From: Rhizophagus irregularis
Taxonomy: Eukaryota > Glomeromycota > Glomeromycetes > Glomerales > Glomeraceae
DNA: 64,000 nt
Direction of reading: 5' to 3'
Assembly: GCF_026210795.1 (NCBI RefSeq)
Contig: NC_089460.1
Location: 2,380,501 to 2,444,500, forward strand
In this document: positions 44,521-54,848 of the stretch, in pieces
Position numbering within the stretch: the stretch's first letter is position 1
Layout of the letters: the number at the start of each line of letters is the position of its first letter
Translations under genes and position numbers: made by a program
The notes under the pieces: generated by a model
The model's database searches: none
Seen by the model: the letters and a program-made list of their open reading frames with translations, nothing else
What the model was told of the DNA's origin: nothing

Positions 44521-45047
44521 AAAATTGTAAGACCACCCTATGATTTTCAATTTGAAAGTTTGATATTTTGAATTTTTCAAGAAGGCAATTTCTATTTGTA
44601 CACAGGGTGTTTAAATACGGGTCATATTAGTAGATTAAAAATGGCATTCAAAACCTCCTTTAAGGCCTTAAGTAAACTTGCAGAGCAGGTGAAAATACAT
44701 ATATATATCTGTAATACAATAAGAATAAAAAGTAAAAGCATACAATTTCAAATTAAAAAACAAAAAATTAGTCTATTAAAAATTATATTTATATGACCTG
44801 TGTACAAAAACCCCATGTAAACTTAGAAATTTTCTTTTAAGAATTAGTAAAAAAGCAAGTTTAAATACCTATTTTGGTAATAACTTTAACTCCTTAAAAT
44901 TAATATAGATTTTAAAGTAATTTATTTATATTGAATTATTTAAGAAGTTGAATAAACAGGTTTTTAACTTGATTTTTTACTGGTTTTTGAAAAATTCAAA
45001 ATATCAAATTTTCAAATTAAAAAATCATAGGGTGGTTTTACAATTTT
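44521..45047. mobile_element. Foldback element with GTAAGACCACCC ends, copy 1
   Basis: AAAATTGTAAGACCACCCTA and its near-inverse TAGGGTGGTTTTACAATTTT. Inverted arms continue through AATTTGAAAGTTTGATATTT. It sits in the hAT gene and itself contains the MITE at 44584-44834. Confidence 0.8.
44584..44834. mobile_element. MULE-derived MITE with 9-bp duplication
   Basis: GGCAATTTCTATTTGTACAC (left) and GTGTACAAAAACCCCATGTA...AGAAATTTTC (right) match the ends of the MULE at 31325-34600. Flanks TTTCAAGAA (44575-44583) and TTTTAAGAA (44835-44843) agree at 8 of 9, the MULE duplication length. 251 bp. Confidence 0.8.
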
Positions 45048-45738
45048 GAAATCTGCTGTAATATTAATAAAGAAATTTAAAAGAACATTTTGAGATTTTA
45101 TTGTCAAATGGACTGTTTGTGATGACCAACCTTTTATGGCTGTAGAAAGTGAACACCTTAGACTTTTATTTTGTATACTTAATCCTATTGCTAAAGCTCC
45201 ATCAGCAGATACTTTACGCAGCAATGTTATTGATAAATTTAATGAAGAAAGAAATAATATACAGGAGATTTTACAGGTATTTCATATTTGTTATTGTTAA
45301 TTACTTTAATTTTATAAATAAATACTAAATACTTATAATATTAAATTATTAGAATGCACCAGGTCAACTTTCATTCATGCTGGATGCTTGGACTTCACCA
45401 AGTTACATTCCATTTCTTGGAATAACTGTACATTAGATAAGTCACAAATGGTAAAAAGTTGTAACAATATGAGAATTCTCACAAAGGTATTATTATTTAC
45501 ATTTGTTCTAATTATTTTTTTTTAATTAATTATAATTAACATTTTCTATAATTCTTTATAATATTTGATATTAAATTTATAGATTATAGCATACACTACT
45601 GATAATGCTTCAAATAATGATACTCTTAGAAAAAACTTGTAAAAATTGAAATATTGAATTCAATACGTATAACAATTACATTTGATGTTTGGCACATATC
45701 ATCAACCTAGCAGTATAGGATGCATTTTCAACTTTATA

Positions 45739-46122
45739 ATTGTAAGACCACCCTATGATTTTTTAATTTGAAAATTTGATATTTTGAATTTTTCAAAAAC
45801 CAGTAAAAAATCAAGTTAAAAACCTGTTTATTCAACTCCTTAAATAAAAATAGAAATACAGTTTAACGTGATGCTTAGCCAATAAAATATGTCAATTTTC
45901 CCTCGCTATAATGAAGTAACCAATCAAATTTTTCAAATTCTTCGTTAACTTGCTATAACGAATTTGAGGTGCAAAACGGTTTCTTTGCTATATCAAAGAT
46001 CATATGATTCAATATAAATAAATTACTTTAAAATCTTTATTAATTTTAAGGAGTACCAAAATAAGTACTTAAACTTGCTTTTTTACTAATTCTTGAAAAA
46101 TTCAAAATATCAAATTTTCAAA
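45739..46122. mobile_element. Foldback element, copy 2 of the GTAAGACCACCC family
   Basis: Begins ATTGTAAGACCACCCTATGA as copy 1 and ends within the opposite arm (TTCAAAATATCAAATTTTCA). The interior has an extra ~190-bp insert beginning near 45860 (TTTAACGTGATGCTTAGCC) that copy 1 lacks. Confidence 0.7.
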
Positions 46123-48074
46123 AGTTAGATATGTGGAAAATGAAAATATAATGATGAAGTATCTGAAGTTGTTCCTAAGGTCAGTATTCAATAAATAAAT
46201 AAATAAAAATGCGCGAATTTAAAACTTGATTCAGTCAAGTTGATTCGAGTTCAGGTTAAAATATTTTTAAATTTGAGTCAGGTCGGATTGGAAATTTTAT
46301 AATTTTAACTTAACTCAACTTGACTCAATTTTGCTGAGTCACTTAATCTAAACAAGTCCCTATATACGAAAAAGTTTGTGGCCAATTTTTCATCAGCTTG
46401 TTCTATTTCAGTTTCTCTTCTTCAATCGATGATTCTTCCTCATCCATCACGCAACAGACTTCTACTATTTTGACTATCACTTCCTGAGCTGAAATTATGA
46501 ATTGCATTACTGCGTATTATAATCACTTACTTATTCGTCCTGATTTCTTTGCAGTTGGTTCACCCACTCTCTTGACTCCTTATAATGATGTTGACATCAT
46601 TACACCCACGTTTTTGGCTGATATTGCTTTTGCTTCATTTCCTACTGTACCTACTTTGGACTCACTCCTAACTCTATAGCATCTCATGTGCATGGCATTA
46701 TTCGTAACTGATCTTCTTTTTCTTATGCTGAAGCTGCTGCTATTTATGCTGTCCTTACAGTTTCTCCTGCCAATTCTATGGTCTCCATTTACACAGATTC
46801 ACAAACGTCTATTGATGGTTTGAAGCAATGTTCTTCCTCTACATACTCTAATTTTTGCCTCTTTACAAAACCACCAATTTTGAATTATGAGCTATTATTC
46901 AACAATTGATTATTGACAAACATTTAACCATCATACCTCATAAGGTTAAAGCTCATTCTGGCTTGTATGGTGCCAGAAGCCTATACTTGACAATAAAAAT
47001 GTAACACTTAAAAATCTTTCAACTCCTTAAAAAAATACAATTTAGAAAAAATAAACTGGTAACTTTATTTTTTGAGGTAAGCTCTATAAAAGAAGATTTA
47101 TGTAAAAAGTTATAAGTATTTGAAATTGCATGATTTTTATATGATCAGCCCAAATTTGAAACAAAATATGTTGGCCAGAACTTATGATAATTTGGGCAGA
47201 CTCCCATGCATTGTGATAATGCCAGCCCGAATTATCATAATAAAAAAATTTTTTTATCAATGTATAACTTTTATGAAATGGTAGTTGCTATTTATTGCTG
47301 AAATCTACTTTTTCTTATATTTTATCTTATTTGTATCAAAAACTGTACTTTACACAAGAAATCCTGGTTTTTTATTGGCTGAATTCCGGATCACATGATA
47401 TAGAATCAGCTCAGAAAATTGATGTGATTATCGAGTATAGACTTATATGAATGATTTTGCTAATTCTTTAGCTTCTGCGATGAACATGATAACTGCCATT
47501 CATAACAACTTTATCAACAAATTCTGTAAAAGAATTTGGAATCTGTGCTCCTATGACAAAAGTTTATGGGAACATATGATAAACATTTCTTTGCTCAAGT
47601 CTTCGTACTTATTTTATTCTTCTTTACTAACTGATTGGTTGAAAAACTCAATGCAATATGGATTATTCAGGTTGTATGGGTCATCTAACGGTGCTACTTA
47701 ATAACAGCTTTTGCAGGATAGAGTGTCAATTTTATAGTGGGCATGTCATTCATTATTTTGTTAGCATAAATATATCAAAAAAGAAGATTTAGGAAGTATT
47801 AGTATTAGCAAATTTTCTTTTGATTTTTCTTTTTTCTTTTTTTTTTTTTAATGATTTATATATGCTTTATTGATATGTAGTTTATATACCATACAAACAA
47901 ATTATCATAAGCTATATCCACCCAGTAGGATACAATCATCAAAATACTTTTGATTTTTCTTTTAATTTTAATTTTTTCTTATAAAACTATATAACTTTGT
48001 TTTTAGTTAGTTTTTATTTTATTTTCTTTTTTTCTTATATATAATTTGTAAAGTTCAATAATAATTAATAAAGA

Positions 48075-48142
48075 TAAAGGCTACTATGCCATATTGTCTA
48101 AAAGTGTGACTTATGACCTGTTTTAGAGATGTCCAGGGTCCT
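48075..48142. mobile_element. Fragment of an AGGACCCC-family MITE
   Basis: GACTTATGACCTG and AGATGTCCAGGGTCCTAT match the right end of the 41708-41918 element. No left end seen. Confidence 0.6.
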
Positions 48143-48158
48143 ATCTTACTACACCACT

Positions 48159-48381
48159 AGGATCCCAAAATATATATGCAGAGCATGCTGCATCAGAAGT
48201 GATCCAAAATACGCATTCTTTCGGGCCGGAATTACGATAATTTCAGCCATTATCTAAATTAGGAAACATTATTTTGGCTGGAATTATCCATAAAAGGAAT
48301 GATCTACATGATTTTTTTGACTCATTATATGCAAACTCTGACCTGACCCTCTTGACCCTCTTATGTATATTTCGGGGTCCT
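48159..48381. mobile_element. AGGACCCC-family MITE, second complete copy
   Basis: AGGATCCCAAAATATATAT and ATATTTCGGGGTCCT, flanked by ACACCACT (48151-48158) and ACACCACC (48382-48389), 7 of 8 matching. 223 bp. Confidence 0.75.
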
Positions 48382-48523
48382 ACACCACCTGTCATAATAT
48401 AAATAGTACTTTAAATGATTTTATTTTATTTTTATTTTATTTCAGAGAGAAGTAACCGCTATGACAAATAAATAATAGGAGATGCCAATACATTGAGAAG
48501 AATCTACACTATTATTGGTACTA

Positions 48524-48735
48524 AGTGGTCTGCCTAAACTAGTTTTGAATTTGGCTAAATGTCTAAACTTCAGTTTTGCCAATTTTTTATAATATTCTGA
48601 TTTACTATAGGTTTCATTTTTAATCAAGTTTCGCTAATTTTTTATTAATACTTTAATATAGTTTCATCAAGTTTAACCTTTTCAACATTTCGACAGTTTG
48701 CTAAACTACTTAAATTTCGCCAGACCCCCTAAAAA
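48524..48735. mobile_element. Possible TIR element with GGTCTGSC ends
   Basis: GGTCTGCCTAAACTAGTTT near 48527 and AAATTTCGCCAGACCCCC near 48731 are roughly inverted, with CTAAACTT/AGTTTCAT repeats between. Duplication not found. Confidence 0.4.
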
Positions 48736-50110
48736 ATATATAAAAAGGTTATACTAGCCGTTTAAAGAACCTAAATTTTCATGAAAATCTTGCCTTTTTT
48801 AGATAGTGCCGGCCTAAATTTTATTGTCCGTTTTGATACCAAAACCAGTATGTGCTACACTCCCAATACCTATTAATTAACCTATAACATCTAAAACTTT
48901 TCAAAAGAAAGATAAATGATATTATTGTATATGATACCCCATATACCTGGAATGTTGAGAAAATTTTAGGAGAATTAATGTTATAGGGCAAAACTATTAA
49001 GTTGTCAGTTAAACGGCAACACAAATATTAGACTCTTAGAGTCAAAATAGTTTTAAATTCATTCACCCTTCCCCAGTTTAAAAAGTTCTGGATGACTGAT
49101 CTGAAAAGTATATCTATCACTTGTGAGATAGTTTTCCACAAGTTGGAATCTCCAAAAAAGAAAACAATAAGAGAAATTTCAGCTGTCATTTACAACATTC
49201 CAGAAGAAATGATAATGGCTACCTTGTGGGCTGAATGTAAACCAACAACATTTTTAATAATATATGGTGCTAGCATATTTAAAATAATTCAAACAAGTAA
49301 AAGTATAAGGAATAAAAATGGTCAACAGCAGTCCTAAAGACCATGGTCCTCTCCAGTCTTATATGCAAAAAGATTATATAAGATGCGGTCTCTTATAGTC
49401 CTTACTGATCATATGATAAACTAACAAAACTGGTAGTTTTTTTAGAATCGCAAGTCTTCAAAAGATCTATCATCTTAATCATATTATTATATAAATAAAT
49501 ATTTATTATTTTAACATTGTAATATAATTTAATAGTATAAGATTTTTGTAGTTATTAATCTTTTTTTTTAAAAAAAAACAATTCAGAACAAATCCAATAT
49601 ATTTATTATAATTTATTAAGAATAATAAAATAATTATATGCATTATAGTGATTATACTAAACAAATTGAACTAAATTCTTTACAGAAACTTAACATTTTT
49701 AATCAATATAGAATCGATATCGTTAAGTTTATCTTAATGGTATTATTTCAATATCATTTCAATATCATTTCAATATAGATTTAATATCAAAATGATATCA
49801 CTTGAAAACTTAAAGTTTTTGTAAAGTAATTGTATTAAATTGACTGAAAAAATATATAATTGGATACAGTTTTTTGATTGATTAAATTAGTTATATTATT
49901 TATAATATATTAATATGTAAATATATTGTTTATTATAAATTAATTTAGAAGAACACTAATTTTTGTAAATCTATTTAACTGACCACTAACCACATTAATA
50001 ATCAATTATCTAAAAATAAAAATTTACAATAAATCTAATTTAGTTTAAAAGTAAATAGACTAATAGAATTCAATTTTCTAATTAGCTACATTATTTATAT
50101 ATGAATTTAT
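48736..50110. other. AT-rich DNA, no supportable gene
   Basis: 49092-49337 is open for 81 codons but shows no motif and its neighbours are repeats. 49740-49775 repeats TCATTTCAATA three times. Nothing else seen. Confidence 0.4.
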
Positions 50111-50629
50111 CCCTATAAAAAGTATTATACTTAAAATATACTTAAAATATATTTAAAATATACTTAATTTAAAAATTGCAAAATACTTATAATATATTTT
50201 TAATATATCTAAAATATACTTAAAATTATCTTAAAATATATGTCTAATATATTTAATTTTTGCCCATATACTTAAAATATATTTAAATTATATTTAAATT
50301 AAAATTTAAGTATATTATAAGATTTAATATTATAAGTATATTTTTTACATACTTAAAATATACTTAAAATATATTTATAAGAATATTTTAAGTATGTAAA
50401 AAATATATCTATAATATACTTAAATTTTAATTTAAATATAATTTAAGTATATTTTAAGTATTTGGGCAAAAATTAAATATATTAGAAATATATTTTAAGA
50501 TAATTTTAAATACATTTAAGTATATTATAAGTATTTCGCAATTTTTAAATTAAATATATTTTAAGTATTTTTTAAATATATTTTAAAAAGTTTTTAATTA
50601 TATTTTAAATATAAATACTTTTTATAGGG
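50111..50629. mobile_element. 519-bp extremely AT-rich foldback
   Basis: CCCTATAAAAAGTATTATAC and its near-inverse ending CTTTTTATAGGG. Arms of ~250 bp are made of ACTTAAAATATA words and remain paired to the centre near 50370 (GGGCAAAAATTAA / TTAATTTTTGCCC also pair). No coding capacity. Confidence 0.8.
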
Positions 50630-51440
50630 ATTATAAGGTTAAATTAGAATTAGAATTAAGGTAAATATTTTAAATAGATCTTTAACTTTTCAAATCTTTC
50701 TTTATATTCAAGAAAAAAAACAATAAAATTTTAATAGTTGGACCAGTCTATTTAATTTTTGAAGTTTTAATAAATTTTTCAGTATTTTTATTTTTTTTTA
50801 TCTTTAAAAATTAATTCTATTTTTAATTAAAAAAAAAGGTTTATTTGTCACCTATCAATCTAATCCGTCTAATAAAATACAATCTGAATATCTGTAGTAA
50901 CAGATTAAAGATTATCTGGATATTCTAATGAAAACCCCTACAAACCCATCAGGAACGTCACATGCACACACATAAATACGCGTTGATTCTACTTTAATGC
51001 ACTAACACATAATCATATTACAATTGTTACAATTGACTCCTGATGTGTCCGTAAGGGTAACCCAATTAGATCCATCTGAATACTCTTTAATAATCTAAAT
51101 ATATGGAGATTTATTACAATATTTCCATAGTTTAAGTGGCTGAAGAACTAAAGGATCTAAAGAAGAAAAACAAAATTAGTGAAAAGAAACAAAAAAAAGT
51201 AATAAAAAAAAGAAATAAAAAAGTTAATCTAACTATTGTTTCTAAAGCCAGGTGGTCAAAATCTAACGAAATTAGAAAAGTTCATATAGATAATCCTTTA
51301 GTAATACAGATAATCTGGATAATCTGTTACAAATATCCTTTAATTATCTATATCTGTTTAAAAAATCCTATTCATATATATATAACCATAAATGGTAGAT
51401 ATCTATTTACGAATATGGATTGCAGATAAACAGGTTGAAA
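50630..51440. other. AT-rich DNA with GATAATCTGGATA-type repeats
   Basis: TATCTGTAGTAACAGATTA and GATAATCTGGATAATCTG words near 50890-50930 and 51300-51340 resemble the subterminal repeats of the window's TIR elements. The Lys-rich open stretch at 51136-51429 is probably spurious. Confidence 0.4.
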
Positions 51441-51752
51441 TACTAACCAATCATTTAGGGGCTCATTTTGTGATCAATCTAATTAAACAGGGTTACTATT
51501 AAGCCTGTTTAATTCTGATTTTTGATTAAAAATCCATTAACCAATCCTAATATGTAATTAAAATCAAAACTGAGTATTTTGATTGGCTTATTGAATGGTC
51601 ACCTTATTTTTCATTTAATAAAATATTTTCTTTGGTTGTTGATCAGGTCACACAATTTCATCAGCCGATCAAAATTCCGAACGATCAGGCCTATTGTTAC
51701 ACGTGAAAACATTTTTGAGATGCTTTTTTCATACCAACATTAGCAGAATAAG
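51441..51752 (+). promoter_or_regulatory. Upstream region of the TPR gene
   Basis: No gene. It marks the switch from repeat DNA to genes; contains TGATCAGGTCACA and CGATCAGGC words. No defined promoter element can be called. Confidence 0.3.
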
Positions 51753-52915
51753 ATGGAACGTCTTAGTGGACCAGAACTCGTACAAAAAGCCTCACAGTTA
51801 ATAGCAAATAATGAACTTGACGAAGCTGTAAAAATTTTCGGATATCTTGTTGATAAATTACCTGACGCACCTTTACCACTATTGAGCAGATGCACTTGGT
51901 ATGGTACATAAAGAGTGGTTGTATTTTAAATATTTGAAATTTCAAGCTGATTATTATCTTTCTTTTTTTTCTTAGTTTAATACAATTAGAGAAATATGAA
52001 GAAGCAAAGAAAGATGGTACCATTTTATTTTATATTATTTGTTTTGGTATAATTTTTTAATTAACGAATTTATTATTTATTTAAGCCGAAAATTTGTTAC
52101 ACTTTCCCAACATGCCTATTAGTGAAGAATTAGCGCCGGGAAATTCAACTTTACATTCTGTGGCATATGCAAGATTGGCAAAGTGTTATAAAGAATTAGG
52201 GCAGATTGAGGAAGCAGAAAAATTGTTAAAAAAACGATTAGAAATAGAAAAGACAACAAACCCACGAGCTATTAAAGAGAAGATCAATGAAGATGATAAA
52301 TCAGAAGTTGGAACGAATGATGAACAATCTATAGAAACAAACAAGGCGGCAGAAAAACTAAGATTACAAGGAAATGAGCTATATAAATTAAGAAAATTCA
52401 AAGAAAGTTCGGATATATATTCAGAGGCATTAGAACTTGATCCTAACAATATTTTAATCCATTCGAATCAAGCTCTTGTATTGTCTAAACTAAATGAGCT
52501 AGATGATGCTTTAGTTCATGCAGAAACTTGTATTAGATTAAACCCTAAATGGCCAAAAGGATATTATCGTAAAGGTAATATTTATTTTTTTTTAAAAAAA
52601 AAATATGATTTTTTGGATTTTAAATTTTCATTTTTCTTGTAATATTTAGGATGTATATTGCTTGAACAAAAGAAATATAATGAAGCATTTGCCGCCCTTC
52701 AATTAGCAAAACATTATGGTGGGGAAGATGCTGATCTTTCAAAGAAAATTGATCTTTCTCGTAAAAAACTTAAAAATTCGACAAACTTAAAATTAATTAT
52801 AATATCTGTAGCAGTTAGTATAATTTCAGTTCTTTTATTGTATTTTGTAGAATTCGAACAAATTAAGAGCGTTCTTTATTGGTTATTTAATAATTATTTT
52901 GGAGATCTTTGGTAA
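51753..52915 (+). CDS. Tail-anchored TPR protein, 313 aa, 4 exons
   Basis: Exons 51753-51898, 51976-52016, 52086-52574 and 52650-52915 join in frame (942 nt). A first helical repeat covers about residues 8-40 and 85-115 (VAYARLAKCYKELGQIEEAE). After an acidic/charged linker (~118-148) come three canonical TPRs at ~151-250 (KLRLQGNELYKLRKFKES; LIHSNQALVLSKLNELDDAL; PKGYYRKGCILLEQKKYNEA). A single hydrophobic helix at ~272-292 (LIIISVAVSIISVLLLYFV) near the C-terminus predicts a tail anchor in the ER or outer mitochondrial membrane. TPR proteins of this layout act as chaperone or complex adaptors; the exact partner is unknown. Its 3' end overlaps the convergent Maf-like gene. Confidence 0.85.
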
Positions 52916-53733
52916 CACAGTTAAATTCTTGTTTTTTTACTAATTTCTCTAATTCTATGAAGACTTTAATTGGAAGTCCAACTACATTATAGTAACACCT
53001 ATATAGGAAATAATATGATATAGGAATATTTAATATATTTAGATAGATATAGATGAAATTTTATAAAAAATAATTACCCGTTAATCTTTTCGACAAAGAA
53101 TGAACCAAATGCTTGATAGCCATATGCACCTGCTTTATCCATTGGTTCGCCTGTTTCGATGTACACTTTTAAATCATCTTCGTTACATTCTCTAAACATA
53201 ACTTCGGTTTCTTCCGTAAAAGAGACGATATTATAACCTGGGTGAATAGGTTCTCTTAAAGAATAAATAAAAGCGACCCCTGTGTAAACCCGATGTGATC
53301 TTCCACTAAGCCTCTTTAACATTCGTAAAGCATCTTCGGCATCTTTTGGTTTTTCCAAAATGTCATCATCTATTGAAACAATTGTATCAGCCGCGATCAC
53401 AATATCAACTTCTTGATCCTCTTGCTTTCATAATTAACAAATAATAATAATCGAATACACATTACATTTGAAATAAAAATAATATTCACTATAATTCTTT
53501 ATAATATAAATACGAACCGCTAGTCGTCCATACACTTCCAAACCTTTCTCAGTTGCATTTGCAATAGCGTATTCAGAAGGTGCATATTTTGCTTTATCTA
53601 AAGTTTCAGGAAATTTACTGGGTACAATATCGAAATTTAAACCTAACCTTGATAAAATTTCTCGTCGACGTGGAGAACCAGAAGCGAGAATAATGCGTTT
53701 ATTTTTAAGGTGTTGAACAAAAGCGAATGGCAT
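52887..53733 (-). CDS. Maf-like nucleotide pyrophosphatase (ASMTL/YhdE type), 224 aa, 3 exons
   Basis: Exons (minus) 53733-53514, 53420-53078 and 52998-52887 sum to 675 nt. Hallmarks: ILASGSPRRREIL (residues ~15-27; the S-x-S-P-R-R substrate loop), AADTIVS with Asp85, SGRSHRVYTGV, MDKAGAYGYQAFGSFFVEKI and, in exon 3, YYNVVGLPI. Maf proteins hydrolyse non-canonical or modified nucleoside triphosphates (dTTP/UTP, m5UTP, pseudo-UTP) to monophosphates, a house-cleaning role in the cytosol. Exon 3 is required to supply the conserved YNVVGLP ending; without it the protein would stop at FVEKING. Its last 29 bases lie under the TPR gene's last exon on the other strand. The first intron donor GTATTT and acceptor AAG are weak. 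Confidence 0.88.
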
Positions 53734-53825
53734 TTTAAAGTAATATTAACTATAGTAAAAATTATGGTAATGCGTTTTTTACAAAATTTGATCAACAATG
53801 TCAACAATAACATTATTGGTGGATA

Positions 53826-54559
53826 TTATAATATCTCATCGTTATTAAAACTCAAATGAGATTGTGATTTCTTTTTCGCCGTTTTAGGTTTTTTTCCAGA
53901 TTTATCATTTTCAATTTCATTATTGCGTTTACGCTTCATGCCATCGATGACCTCATTAATTGCTTTTATTGGCACTTTAGATTCATTTTTTGCCTTTGAA
54001 TGAGAGCCCACGACTGTTTCTGATTTGTTTGTATTTTTCGTTTTCGGTTTACGAAAAAGAATTTTTCCAGTTTTTTCATCTACAGTTGGAATATTATCGT
54101 CGATATCACTTTCTTTATTTTCCACCAAGGAAGAGTCTATTATCCATTAATAAATAAATCGATTATCACATAGTGATTAATATAACAATAAGAAATGAAC
54201 CTACAAACCCTTTTCTTTAGATTTTCTCCTAGAATCCAGATACGATCTTACTTCTCCCTCGCTCATATGTTTTCCTTCTTTTAATACTACAATTTGAGGT
54301 CTTTCTTCTTCTCTTGTCGCATTAAGTTCATCATCCGAAGGTTCTTTATCACTGAAATCTTCACTTGCTTTTTGTTCATCATCAATATAATCATTTGTAT
54401 GAGAGGTTAGCCCTTGCAGGAAATTTGGAACCTAAATTTTAACATATAAATTTTAATTTCCACATTTTTTATGAATTTAATAATCATTAATATTATTACC
54501 TTCTTGACATAAGTAAGGCCTTTTTTGAATTGGTATGGTGTCATCTTCTTTGGGGGCAT
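53826..54559 (-). CDS. DUF4604/KIAA1143-like nuclear protein, 197 aa, 3 exons
   Basis: Exons (minus) 54559-54500, 54431-54209 and 54136-53826 sum to 594 nt. The start (MTPYQFKKGLTYVKK at residues 6-20) leads into PNFLQGL, an acidic stretch, then EERPQIVVLKEGKHMSEGEV. The C-terminal exon has TVDEKTGKILFRKPK and a Lys-rich tail ending SHLSFNNDE, matching the order of blocks in the DUF4604 family (KIAA1143). Likely a disordered, nuclear/nucleolar protein; function not established. It lies 92 bp downstream-to-upstream from the Maf-like gene on the same strand and is divergent from the hydrolase gene. Confidence 0.82.
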
Positions 54560-54848
54560 ACCGGGAAATTTATAGAACTCAATTTATTTATAATTTACAA
54601 AATAAATACGCAAATCGATGTCGATTAACAAATATCTGGTGTGCAGGATACGCTATCAATCCTATCATAAAAAGTACAACTTTATCGCTATCCTCCTACC
54701 TCCCAAACAAAATTATTGTTATGAGTACTTGTTTTCTTTTACAAGCCAATAAGTTATACTAACGTATTGACTTTCAAAGCTACTATATTAGGTTTAGCCT
54801 CAAATTCGCTTTTAAAGAAACCCCCTTTGTTTATTATCACAAGCAAAC
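54560..54848. promoter_or_regulatory. Bidirectional promoter region
   Basis: This 289-bp gap separates the divergent DUF4604 and hydrolase start codons, so it should hold both promoters. Notable words: CTCCTACCTCCC (54692-54703) and ATTTATAATTTACAA (~54586). No firm TATA or factor site. Confidence 0.4.

Larger units (their letters stand above)
44190..45720 (+). pseudogene. hAT-family transposase relic
   Basis: BED finger: KAQCNYC (~44235), an intron, then RTGGNTTNLYKHMQRKHSSK (44340-44400). After the foldback at 44521-45047: FIVKWTVCDDQPFMAVESEH (~45100), RLLFCILNPIAKAPSADTLR and KFNEERNNIQEIL, an intron, then LSFMLDAWTSPSYIPFLGIT (~45370), and traces of DNASNNDTLRKNL (~45605). DAWTSPSYIPFLGIT is the typical DUF659/hAT core motif. 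Dead, with many stops. Confidence 0.75.
44090..46355 (+). mobile_element. hAT-like element inserted in the LINE relic
   Basis: It encloses the hAT transposase relic. Loose inverted ends with GAGTCA words (ATTTGAGTCATGAGTCAATT at ~44090; TTGCTGAGTCACTTAATC at ~46332) and internal TCAAGTTGATTCGAG repeats. LINE-like sequence resumes after 46380. Exact ends and duplication are not resolved. Confidence 0.4.
42040..48085 (+). pseudogene. LINE ORF2 relic with 3' end, split by a hAT element and a MITE
   Basis: RT landmarks in order on the plus strand: KNTHPITLLKVICKTLVK (~42670), ILQGGNFAG (~42765), ILSQDISKAFDSVDL (~42860), VIYI-DPLLMAL across the 43002-43138 MITE, FMDDSTLISSSKDG (~43205). After the inserted hAT element (44090-46355), RNase H traces follow: YAEAAAIYAVLTVSP (~46720), SIYTDSQTSIDGL (~46790), HKVKAHSG (~46945). 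A C-terminal piece and an A-rich 3' tail (AATAAAGATAAAG at ~48075, as in the first LINE) end it. FMDDST is shared with the LINE at 1457-9279, so it is the same family and older. Confidence 0.7.

Noticed and set aside
49092-49337. 81-codon frame
   Set aside because: No motif, no splice context, surrounded by repeats; kept only as unassigned DNA.
51136-51429. Lys-rich 97-codon frame upstream of the TPR gene
   Set aside because: Runs into GATAATCTG repeats; low complexity; no partner exons.
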